A stretch of DNA of 50,223 nucleotides, taken from an uncultured Bacteroidota bacterium (GTDB lineage: Bacteria; Bacteroidota; Bacteroidia; Bacteroidales; GCA-2748055). The position numbers and the translations under genes are program-made. The stretch spans positions 1 through 50,223 of the forward strand of contig CAKZNC010000101.1 in NCBI GenBank assembly GCA_937129385.1. Reading direction: 5' to 3'. Of the stretch, positions 25,506-33,009 are shown piece by piece. A model generated the notes under the pieces. That model made no database searches, was not told the DNA's origin, and worked only from the letters and a program-made list of their open reading frames with translations. Position 1 is the stretch's first letter, and each line of letters opens with the position of its first letter.

Positions 25506-26717
25506 ATGGCAAATATCAAGAAAAAAGGAACCATCGGCATACTTACCGGCGGGGGTGATGTACCCGGACTAAACCCTGCGATCAGGGCAGTAACGATCAG
25601 GGCGTTGAGAGAAGGCTACCAGGTGATAGGATTGCGACGCGGCTGGGCTGGTACCATGGAAATTCAAAGGGATAAAGACTCAGACAACAGTGATTGTTAT
25701 ATCGTTCTGTCGGAGCAGATCGTCAATAAAGCGGGCAGAACCGGGGGAACTTTTCTGCATACCAGCAGGATGAACCCGGGGCGGGTAAATAAAAAAGATG
25801 TACCTCCTCATCTTACAGGGAAATACAACAAGGAGGTAAATGACCTGACACCTGAAGTGATCAAAAACCTTGAATTCCTGGGGATCGATTACCTCATTCC
25901 CATCGGTGGCGATGACACACTCAGTTTTGGTGTCAGACTGTTCAAGGAGGGCTTCAAGGTGATCGCCATTCCGAAAACCATGGACAATGATGTTCCCGGT
26001 ACTGATTACTGTATCGGGTTCAGCACGTGTGTGACCCGGACCATCCAGATGACCAATACCCTGCGTACTTCTGCGGGATCTCATGAAAGGATCCTGGTCA
26101 TGGAAGTTTTCGGAAGGTACTCCGGCTTCACAGCCATGTTGCCAACCATGGCAGGAGCAGCGAACAGGTGCGTGATACCGGAACATAAATTTGACCTGGA
26201 GAAGCTGACCGATCTGCTGGTCGAAGACCGTTACAAGAATCCCTCCAAATATTCAGTTGTGCTGGTCTCAGAGGGTGCAACTTTCAAGGGAATGGATAAG
26301 ATGGTCATGAAAAGTGAAGAGAAGGATGCATATGGGCATGCAAAACTCGGGGGAATCGGTACCCAGGTCTCGGACCAGATCAAAAATCTGTCACCCAAAT
26401 TCAATAATGGACGTGAAATCAATGTGATCAACCAGTCGCTTGGATACCTGGTTCGGGGTGGTGATCCCGATGCGATCGATTCAATTGTTCCGATGGCATA
26501 TGGCAACCTGGCCCTGGACCTGATCCTGAAGGGCATTCACGGTAGATTGGTTGTGCTACGCAATGGCAGGTATGACAATGCACCACTGGATGTGGTTACG
26601 AGCAAATCCAAGTTTGTGGATGTGAAAAAGCACTACAATGTCGACCGGTTACGGCCACATTTCAAGAGTTTTGAATTCCAGCCACTGTTTATAATGACCG
26701 GGAGCGGATTGGGATAG
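25506..26717 (+). CDS. 6-phosphofructokinase, pyrophosphate-type residues (second of two)
   Basis: A 403-residue PFK homologue with LTGGGDVPGLNPAIRAV at the N terminus, the donor loop GGDDT, the substrate loop PKTMDND, and VFGRYSGFTAM and VLVSEGA further on. As in its neighbour, Asp and Lys at the two donor-determining positions predict pyrophosphate rather than ATP use. Sequence around these motifs differs clearly from the first copy, so it is not a recent duplication. ATG 25506 (MANIKKKGTIGIL) is chosen over the longer frame. The two genes may serve opposite flux directions or different sugars (fructose 6-phosphate, sedoheptulose 7-phosphate); this is inference. Confidence 0.9.
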   Translation: MANIKKKGTIGILTGGGDVPGLNPAIRAVTIRALREGYQVIGLRRGWAGTMEIQRDKDSDNSDCYIVLSEQIVNKAGRTGGTFLHTSRMNPGRVNKKDVPPHLTGKYNKEVNDLTPEVIKNLEFLGIDYLIPIGGDDTLSFGVRLFKEGFKVIAIPKTMDNDVPGTDYCIGFSTCVTRTIQMTNTLRTSAGSHERILVMEVFGRYSGFTAMLPTMAGAANRCVIPEHKFDLEKLTDLLVEDRYKNPSKYSVVLVSEGATFKGMDKMVMKSEEKDAYGHAKLGGIGTQVSDQIKNLSPKFNNGREINVINQSLGYLVRGGDPDAIDSIVPMAYGNLALDLILKGIHGRLVVLRNGRYDNAPLDVVTSKSKFVDVKKHYNVDRLRPHFKSFEFQPLFIMTGSGLG

Positions 26718-26722
26718 CAGTA

Positions 26723-27175
26723 CTACTTCTGCTTCCAGATCCAGGCATCCTCTGATACATTGCTGCGCACATTGTACATGCTCTCAGCAGCAGCTGAAAG
26801 TGTTTCGTGTACACTAAAGGCAACAAGGTTGAAATTATAGGGCCCGGGGACAATCGTACCGGTACCTCCCATTTGCCTCACCTTGTCTGAGAATTCGCTG
26901 GCATACTGGCTGTTTTTGAAGCTGCCCGCAATCACATAGTAGTTTCCGGTCAGCATTTCTTGTTCACTGGTTTGCTCCTCAAGCAACTGGGCGCACTCTT
27001 CAGCTTTAAGTTTCCACATATCCCGGTCCTGTATGACATTGGCAAGTTCCTCTTCCACATTGGCTTTTTCCTGGACCAGTGAATTGATGTCTTCCTCTGT
27101 CATGGTCGGTTTTTCAAACAGGGAACAAGATGATACAGAGATGATCAAAATCAGGAGTATGGCTACCTTTTTCAT
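26723..27175 (-). CDS. SPOR-domain lipoprotein
   Basis: The product has 150 residues. A lipoprotein signal ends at SVSSC (Cys17), then comes a coiled coil (about 28-75, ...EEELANVIQDRDMWKLKAEEC). The C-terminal SPOR-type domain (NYYVIAGSFKNSQYASEFS to NFNLVAFSVHETLSAAAES) would bind glycan strands stripped of peptides at division sites. ATG 27175 begins at the signal peptide. It converges on the second PFK gene with 5 bp between stops. Role in division or envelope upkeep is inferred from the domain. Confidence 0.82.
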   Translation of the reverse strand: MKKVAILLILIISVSSCSLFEKPTMTEEDINSLVQEKANVEEELANVIQDRDMWKLKAEECAQLLEEQTSEQEMLTGNYYVIAGSFKNSQYASEFSDKVRQMGGTGTIVPGPYNFNLVAFSVHETLSAAAESMYNVRSNVSEDAWIWKQK

Positions 27176-27199
27176 GATGGTCGGTTTTAAATTCTTATT

Positions 27200-27226
27200 C
27201 AAATGTAATACGATTAATTGAATCGT
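27200..27226 (-). promoter_or_regulatory. -7 box and inverted repeat upstream of the SPOR lipoprotein
   Basis: Minus-strand TACATTTG (27207-27200) is a full -7 match, 25 bases before the ATG. Just upstream, ACGATT-N5-AATCGT (27210-27226) is a perfect inverted repeat where the -33 region would lie; no TTTG is present. This suggests a promoter helped by an activator or blocked by a repressor. Confidence 0.45.
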
Positions 27227-27429
27227 GGTCAGAAGTTTATTAACAATGTTTTTTTCACATTCTCCCACTATTTCCGCGCTGATTCCGGGATGTCATCCCA
27301 ACCTTTTTCAATTGAAGGACGCATTCCCGGAAGCTGCAACGCATGTATTGAGAACAATTTTATACCCAAAGGGTTCTGTTGTAAGGAACATTTCAGACGA
27401 TCGACTAAATATTCAGACAACTTAACCAG

Positions 27430-27909
27430 ATGAACAAATCTACTTTTCTCGTCATGTGTCTTGTTTTTGGGCTGCAGGTCTCTGCCTTTGCACAACAGCC
27501 CTGGTTTGAGCTCAGGAACCTGGACATGGAATGGATCACCTATGAAGAGGTGAAGGGAGAGACGCTCACGATCATAGATTTTTGGGCCACCTGGTGTCAG
27601 CCCTGTCTGCGCTCCATACCCGAATTGAACGACCTCTACCTTGAATTCAGGGACCAGGGTGTCGGGTTCGTGGGAATCAGTATTGACGGACCTCGTAACC
27701 AATCCAAGCTGAAACCTTTTGTAAATTCACTTGGCGTGGAATACCCGATTGCAAGGGATATCAACAGCGAGGTGATGTCTGAAATGAATGTTTACGCTGT
27801 ACCTACATTGCTCATCCTGGATCAGCAAGGCGAACTTGTATTTATCCACGAAGGATTCCGTCCGGGAGACGACCATATCATCCGGGAGAAGATCAAGGAA
27901 TATCTATGA
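27430..27909 (+). CDS. TlpA-like periplasmic thioredoxin
   Basis: The product has 159 residues, with a signal peptide (MNKSTFLVMCLVFGLQVSAFAQ) and one TlpA/AhpC-like thioredoxin domain. The active site is WATWCQPC, followed by VGISIDGPRNQ and the cis-proline in YAVPTLLILDQQG. It should act as an exported disulfide reductase or maturation factor. Its stop overlaps the ATG of the DUF6029 gene (ATGA). The 250-bp divergent gap upstream contains a GGGATG-T-CATCCC palindrome (27287-27299) but no clear promoter. Confidence 0.88.
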   Translation: MNKSTFLVMCLVFGLQVSAFAQQPWFELRNLDMEWITYEEVKGETLTIIDFWATWCQPCLRSIPELNDLYLEFRDQGVGFVGISIDGPRNQSKLKPFVNSLGVEYPIARDINSEVMSEMNVYAVPTLLILDQQGELVFIHEGFRPGDDHIIREKIKEYL

Positions 27910-29384
27910 TGCCCAGGATCCTGCTCTTCATATCGCTCCTGTTCTATGGTGCCAATGCCATTTCACAGCTCTCCGGGAACAACCACATGGAGTTCCAGCT
28001 CGGGAATCTTCCTGGTTCAGATCCCCGCGATCTGACCACCCACTATAACCAGCTCAACCTGCAGTACAGGTACCGTTCACTTACAGCCGGGATCAGGTAT
28101 GAACACTTTTACAGTCAGAACACTGCCAGTTCATACAACAGGCTGACACAGTACAATGTCAAATACAGGAACAAAGGGCTCGAAATTGAAGTCGGGAATT
28201 TCATCGGCATCCTCGGGAACGGACTATTGCTGCGGGCCTATGAGATCCCCGGTTCTGTTTTTGAAGCACAATCCTACAGGTCACGATACGGTTTCTATCG
28301 TGACCTTCGTGGAGTCTCTGTAAAATACAATGGGAAAGTTGGCTACGCAAAAGCATTGCGGGGGAAGACACTCGCCAATGTCTTTCCGCCATTAATTGAG
28401 GAGTCAGATCGCAGACCCGATCTCACTGAAGGGATTGAAACAGGGTTGAATTTTTTTGGGCAGACTGCCGGGTTGGTGTTCATGAGGAATACGAATATCA
28501 CTGACCAGGAGCAATTCTATTCGCTGCTTTTCAGTGGCAACCTCTCTGCATTTGTGAGTTACAATTTTGAATTTGCTCATAATATTGAAAATCAGACCCC
28601 TCTATTCGCTCTCAGCGAAGATGCCAGGTATGGAATTTACTCATCCCTGAATTTCAGTCTGGGTACATTCGGACTAAGCTTGGAATACAAGGACTACCAT
28701 GACCTGCTGATCGGATCCGGGATCAGCGATCCGCCCACCCTTGTGAAGGAACACAAATACAAGCTACTGAACAGAAGTATTCACGTGCCTCAGTATGTTG
28801 ATGAATCCGGGACCCAGGTGGAAGCCTACTACTCTTTTCCCCGGGGAACAAGATTATTGCTGAATTATACGCGGGCAGTGAACGAATTTGCATCGTCCTA
28901 CGTTTTCAGGGAATTTTTTGCGGAAATTGGGTTTGATGCCGGGAGCAGGAACACGGTTACGCTGTTTGCCGATTATTCCGAGGAGCCAATCAGGCTGGAG
29001 GACCACAGGTACACGGGGGGGATGATCTGGGAGCTGGAATTGTCCGGGGGCCACAGCACCTTACTTGAATTTGAATACCAGGCCATCGAAAGGAGCCTCC
29101 TCGGAGGACAGGTATATCAGAATATGGTCGTAGTGGCTGGCTGGTCGAAATCTCCGAAAACCAGTGTCTCACTCACATGGGAATACAGTACCGATATCAA
29201 TGTGACCGGTGGCGATCCTCAACGAAATTGGTTTGGGGTGGATGTCAGCCACAAGATCGATCAAAGGAACACGGTCACACTGTTTGCAGGCCAGAGAAGG
29301 GGAGGGCCGGCATGTACCTCAGGGATCTGTTACGAGGTGCTGGATTTTGAAGGTGTGGAAGTCCGCTTAAAAACGAGGTTCTGA
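27906..29384 (+). CDS. DUF6029-type outer-membrane protein
   Basis: The product has 492 residues, with a signal peptide and then almost continuous alternating beta strands with aromatic girdles (LNLQYRYRSLTAGIRYEHF, VTLFADYSEEP, LLEFEYQ, VSLTWEYS), ending in a final strand VRLKTRF with a C-terminal Phe. This is the look of a beta-barrel. The GNFIGILGNGLLLRAYE segment matches the Bacteroidota family I recall as DUF6029. A CTSGIC pair near the C terminus could form a disulfide. It is flanked by two exported thioredoxin-like genes in one operon, so a redox or folding link is plausible. Molecular function is unknown. Confidence 0.75.
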   Translation: MMPRILLFISLLFYGANAISQLSGNNHMEFQLGNLPGSDPRDLTTHYNQLNLQYRYRSLTAGIRYEHFYSQNTASSYNRLTQYNVKYRNKGLEIEVGNFIGILGNGLLLRAYEIPGSVFEAQSYRSRYGFYRDLRGVSVKYNGKVGYAKALRGKTLANVFPPLIEESDRRPDLTEGIETGLNFFGQTAGLVFMRNTNITDQEQFYSLLFSGNLSAFVSYNFEFAHNIENQTPLFALSEDARYGIYSSLNFSLGTFGLSLEYKDYHDLLIGSGISDPPTLVKEHKYKLLNRSIHVPQYVDESGTQVEAYYSFPRGTRLLLNYTRAVNEFASSYVFREFFAEIGFDAGSRNTVTLFADYSEEPIRLEDHRYTGGMIWELELSGGHSTLLEFEYQAIERSLLGGQVYQNMVVVAGWSKSPKTSVSLTWEYSTDINVTGGDPQRNWFGVDVSHKIDQRNTVTLFAGQRRGGPACTSGICYEVLDFEGVEVRLKTRF

Positions 29385-29414
29385 TTTAAAATGTATAACA
29401 AAAACCAATCTATA

Positions 29415-30191
29415 ATGAAAACACGAATACTTACATTTTTATTGCTTTTCATCATTCCTGCGGGATTAGTAAAAGCGCAGAGTGTTGGAGAGAACGCTCC
29501 AGATTTTACGGTTTCACTTTCCGGGGGAGGAGAGTTTGAATTGTCTGATCACCAGGGAAAAGTGGTGATGATCTTTTTCTTTGGCAATGGTTGTCCCTAT
29601 TGCATCTCATCCGGACCGGAGGTTCAGGGCATTTACAATACGTATAAGAATGATGCCAATTTCGTGGCTGTCGGGCTCGACACCTGGAACGCAAGTTCAA
29701 GCGAGGAGACGGTATCTGGATTCAGGGAGGAGACCGGTCTGACCTTCCAGCTGGCCCTGAGTGCCGGGGCAGTTGAGGAGGCCTATAGCACAACGTATGA
29801 CCGCCTTGCAGTGATCGACCAGGAAGGTGTATTGAGGCACAAAGGGACTGTGCCTGCAATAAATGATATCGAGAACACCAGTAGTGTGATCTCGGGTTTG
29901 CTGAATGAAACGGGAGTTCCCCTTCAGGCTGTTTCCACTGGGGTACAGGTCTTTCCGAACCCGGCTTATGGAAATGTGCAATTTTTCACGGACAGGAAGA
30001 CTGGCGGACCATTCAGCATAAGCATTTATGATGGCGCTGGAAAACAGGTGTACCACAATGCCTATGGAAAACAGGAGGCTGGAGAGGCGATTGTCGTGGA
30101 CCTGGATGGTCACAATGGAGGACTGTATATCTATCGTTTCCAGGATGGATCAGGTACAGAAACGGGCAAGTTTATCCTGGATCCTCAGTGA
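29415..30191 (+). CDS. Thioredoxin-like protein exported by type IX secretion
   Basis: The product has 258 residues: a signal peptide, a thioredoxin/AhpC-like domain (APDFTVSLSGGGEFELSDHQ, active site NGCPYCISSG) and a type A T9SS sorting domain (QVFPNPAYGNVQFF to GGLYIYRFQDGSGTETGKF). It should therefore be released or anchored on the cell surface rather than stay in the periplasm. ATG 29415 starts at the signal peptide. The CPYC site resembles glutaredoxin in its inner residues. It is cotranscribed with the TlpA-like and DUF6029 genes and its end overlaps the convergent endonuclease-family gene by 20 bp. Confidence 0.85.
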   Translation: MKTRILTFLLLFIIPAGLVKAQSVGENAPDFTVSLSGGGEFELSDHQGKVVMIFFFGNGCPYCISSGPEVQGIYNTYKNDANFVAVGLDTWNASSSEETVSGFREETGLTFQLALSAGAVEEAYSTTYDRLAVIDQEGVLRHKGTVPAINDIENTSSVISGLLNETGVPLQAVSTGVQVFPNPAYGNVQFFTDRKTGGPFSISIYDGAGKQVYHNAYGKQEAGEAIVVDLDGHNGGLYIYRFQDGSGTETGKFILDPQ

Positions 30192-31293
30192 TCTCGCGGT
30201 CATCCAGGATGGCAATCACCGGGAAATGATCGGAAAATTTTGACTTGATCCGTTTGAATTTTACAGCTTCAAGTGATTCGCTGTAAAGGATGAAATCGAT
30301 GCGGAATGAAGGTAGTTCCCCGGCATAGGTATTGCCGAATCCCCTGCCTGCCTCCCTGAAGGCATCGACCAGCCCCTTTTGAATACGCCGGTATGCATAG
30401 GACTGGGGGGTGTCATTGAAATCGCCGGTGACGATCACCGGGTGGGGTGAGTCAAGAATGTAATTGTGAATGATCTTCGATTGTTCGGCCCGTCTGACAA
30501 ATGCCTCCCTGAGACGTTTGCTGATATCCTTCACCTCCTGGATCTGCCGGTTGGAATACTTAAATGAGAGTGAATCCATGAAACTGTAGTTGCGCTGTCC
30601 GAAACGTATGGATTGAAGGTGGATGTTGAATACCCTGACTGTATCCTCTCCCATCAGGATATCTGTATAGACCGCCTGGTTCATGGTGTTGGAGAAGGGG
30701 ATTCGGCTGGTCTTGACGATCGGATGTTTGCTGAAGGTGGCGATGCCAAAGCCTGCAGCCGGACTGTTTTTTACGCCGTAGTAGACCGAATAATAGGGGT
30801 AACTCTTTAGTTTGCGCCGGATGTCGGATTCGCGTTTCCCGATCTTGTCTTCGGTATAAAACTCCTGCATGCATAGGATGTCCGGGGTATTCTCATGAAT
30901 GATATCAAAAATCCCATCTGTCGAATTTTCCTGTTCGCTCCAGTTGTAGAGATCAAAGGTCCGCACATTGTACGACATAATGCTGAACCCTTCCTCAATG
31001 CGGGACTCCTTTTTTCTTTCCCCCGTTGAAAAATTCAGTGGCAGGAAATTCATCAAATGTCCCCAGCCCACCATGATCACCACCAGGGAGATCAGCAATT
31101 CCTTCCTGAAACGGATGGTCCAGTACACCAGGAATATGAGGTTGATCAGCAGGAGGTAAGGATATGCAAGGCCGAGAAATGCAGGAAACAGGATCCTGGA
31201 AGGATTGATAAACGGGGCGGTGTATGAAAGCAACAGCAGGAGGGCCACCGCCACATTTATGTATAATATCAGTTTACCTGTTATCTTTCTCAC
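30172..31293 (-). CDS. Membrane-anchored endonuclease/exonuclease/phosphatase family protein
   Basis: The product has 373 residues. Three hydrophobic helices (about 7-27, 34-60, 67-88) precede an EEP domain with the motifs IMSYNVRTFD, ILCMQEFY, VFNIHLQS, VTGDFNDTP and a final SDHFPVIAIL, which supply the Asp/Asn/His metal and phosphate ligands. Homologues cleave DNA, inositol phosphates or lipids, so the substrate is open. The start codon is GTG (31293); no nearby ATG is in frame. It is the last gene of the mutL-rhomboid operon. Confidence 0.85.
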   Translation of the reverse strand: MRKITGKLILYINVAVALLLLLSYTAPFINPSRILFPAFLGLAYPYLLLINLIFLVYWTIRFRKELLISLVVIMVGWGHLMNFLPLNFSTGERKKESRIEEGFSIMSYNVRTFDLYNWSEQENSTDGIFDIIHENTPDILCMQEFYTEDKIGKRESDIRRKLKSYPYYSVYYGVKNSPAAGFGIATFSKHPIVKTSRIPFSNTMNQAVYTDILMGEDTVRVFNIHLQSIRFGQRNYSFMDSLSFKYSNRQIQEVKDISKRLREAFVRRAEQSKIIHNYILDSPHPVIVTGDFNDTPQSYAYRRIQKGLVDAFREAGRGFGNTYAGELPSFRIDFILYSESLEAVKFKRIKSKFSDHFPVIAILDDREITEDPG

Positions 31294-31343
31294 TGCTTAC
31301 CTCATTGATTAAAAAGTACGATTCGGGCGAACAGAGTTCAGGG

Positions 31344-32231
31344 TTAATTCTTCATGTTGAACAATTTCTCTTTTTCAGACTTTGTAAGTGCATCGTAGCC
31401 CGCCTTCGAGATCTTGTCCAGGATCCTGTCCATCTCCTCTTGTTCTTCCGCTTTTACCTTGTTGTATTCATAATCGTTGGCCGGACGCCTATGGGTGACC
31501 TTCATCTTCTTTTTCCGGCTGAAAAGGCCGGCCATATTGTCCATGAAACTGTCGAATCCGCGTGTCACATCCTGGCCCTTTTTGAAGTAGGTGGCAAAGA
31601 AAAACCCGACGAGCGCCCCCCCGAGATGTGCAATTTTACCCCCGGTGTTATCTGTGAAATCCAGGATCGTGGAGGTGACAAACAGCACGAGGGCCACGTA
31701 TACGATCTTCACCGGACCGATCAGGATCAGGTTGATCTGGCGGTTTGGCGCGATGGTGGCGACAGCGATCAGGATCGCCATAACCGAGGCTGAGGCACCG
31801 GTGGCAACCGATTGTTGCTTTACCTCATCAAAGAAGGGAAAGATATTATAGAACAGGATGTAAAGAAACGCCCCTGCGAGTCCGCCCAGGATATAGATCC
31901 CGGTGAGTTTTTTCAGGCCAAACTCTTCGATAAACAGTTTTCCAAACCAGAATAGAATGAGCAGGTTGAATACAATATGCCAGAGGAAGCCATGTGTGAA
32001 CATGTAGGTAAAAACAGTCCACGGTCTTCTGCTCAGGGCCACCAGGTCGGAAGGCACGGCCAGGTAGTGAAGGATCTGGTTGATCCCCTGCATCCGGTCG
32101 ATCTGGTTGGAGAGCACCAGGACGATCACACCCACATGCAGCAAAAGGAACACCCCTACGTTGATGTAGATGAGCTTGTGCAGGGTGGTACCCTGACTGT
32201 ATGATTGTTTTATTTCCTGGAATATTGTCAT
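31344..32231 (-). CDS. Rhomboid intramembrane serine protease with C-terminal cytoplasmic extension
   Basis: A 295-residue membrane protease with about six helices. The nucleophile is the serine of TGASASVM (GxSx) and the histidine lies in AHLGGALVG. The conserved loop RRPWTVFTYMFTHGFLWHIVFN is present in part as WTVFTYMFTHG. About 75 soluble, charged residues follow the last helix (HRRPANDYEYNKVKAEEQ). It lies 12 bp after another rhomboid gene; the two differ in loops and tail, so they are paralogues rather than a fresh duplicate. Substrates are unknown. Confidence 0.88.
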   Translation of the reverse strand: MTIFQEIKQSYSQGTTLHKLIYINVGVFLLLHVGVIVLVLSNQIDRMQGINQILHYLAVPSDLVALSRRPWTVFTYMFTHGFLWHIVFNLLILFWFGKLFIEEFGLKKLTGIYILGGLAGAFLYILFYNIFPFFDEVKQQSVATGASASVMAILIAVATIAPNRQINLILIGPVKIVYVALVLFVTSTILDFTDNTGGKIAHLGGALVGFFFATYFKKGQDVTRGFDSFMDNMAGLFSRKKKMKVTHRRPANDYEYNKVKAEEQEEMDRILDKISKAGYDALTKSEKEKLFNMKN

Positions 32232-32243
32232 GTATGGGTGCGC

Positions 32244-32972
32244 TTAGTAAAACCTGTTGCTGGTCTTGTTCCAATACTTGATCAGAATGAACCCGAACAG
32301 CATTCCCCCCAGGTGTGCAAAATGGGCAATGCTGCTTCCCGGCATGGTGAGCCCCAGGTACAATTCAAGTGCACCATATCCGATCACCAGCCATTTGGCT
32401 TTTATGGGGAATGGGAATGGAATGATGAACAGGGGTGTATTGGGGAACAGCATCCCGAATGCAAGGAGTATGCCGAAGACCGCACCGGAGGCACCTACAG
32501 TAGGTGTGCGCAGTGCCTGGTAAAGACCCGGATGTGAAGAGGCCAGTCCGCGCAGACGTTCAGCCGTGATCGTATCAAAGTTATATTGTGCTTTCACCGC
32601 TTCAACGGCGTTGGAAAATTCAATGTACTGCACCAGCTGGTGAAGCACCGCCGCACCCAGTCCGGTCACAAGGAAGTAGACCAGGAATCGCTTGCCACCC
32701 CAGACGCTTTCCAGCGTCTTACCGAAGATCCACAGGGCCCACATGTTAAAGAAGATATGCATGAATCCTCCATGCATGAACATATGGGTCACCACCTGCC
32801 ACGGTTGAAAATAGGGTGACTGCACATAGAACATGCCCAGGAGCGCATTCAGGTTGATGCCCGCTGTATTTGCCGCCAGCCATGAGATGACGAATACGGC
32901 TACATTAATGATAATCAGGTTTTTTACCACCGGGGGCGTGCCTCCTGCCCTTCCAAAATTAAATCCGCTCAT
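32244..32972 (-). CDS. Rhomboid intramembrane serine protease
   Basis: A 242-residue compact rhomboid with six helices. Catalytic residues are the serine of VGASGAVFG and the histidine of AHFAHLGG; WQVVTHMFMHGGFMHIFFNM, a landmark of the family, has the HxxxN histidine and asparagine. A loop of about 55 residues between helices (AVKAQYNFDTITAERL) is longer than usual. It lies 37 bp downstream of mutL on the same strand. Confidence 0.9.
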   Translation of the reverse strand: MSGFNFGRAGGTPPVVKNLIIINVAVFVISWLAANTAGINLNALLGMFYVQSPYFQPWQVVTHMFMHGGFMHIFFNMWALWIFGKTLESVWGGKRFLVYFLVTGLGAAVLHQLVQYIEFSNAVEAVKAQYNFDTITAERLRGLASSHPGLYQALRTPTVGASGAVFGILLAFGMLFPNTPLFIIPFPFPIKAKWLVIGYGALELYLGLTMPGSSIAHFAHLGGMLFGFILIKYWNKTSNRFY

Positions 32973-33009
32973 GAGAAAAAATTAAATTCGGTTACCTATA
33001 GAACAAAAA

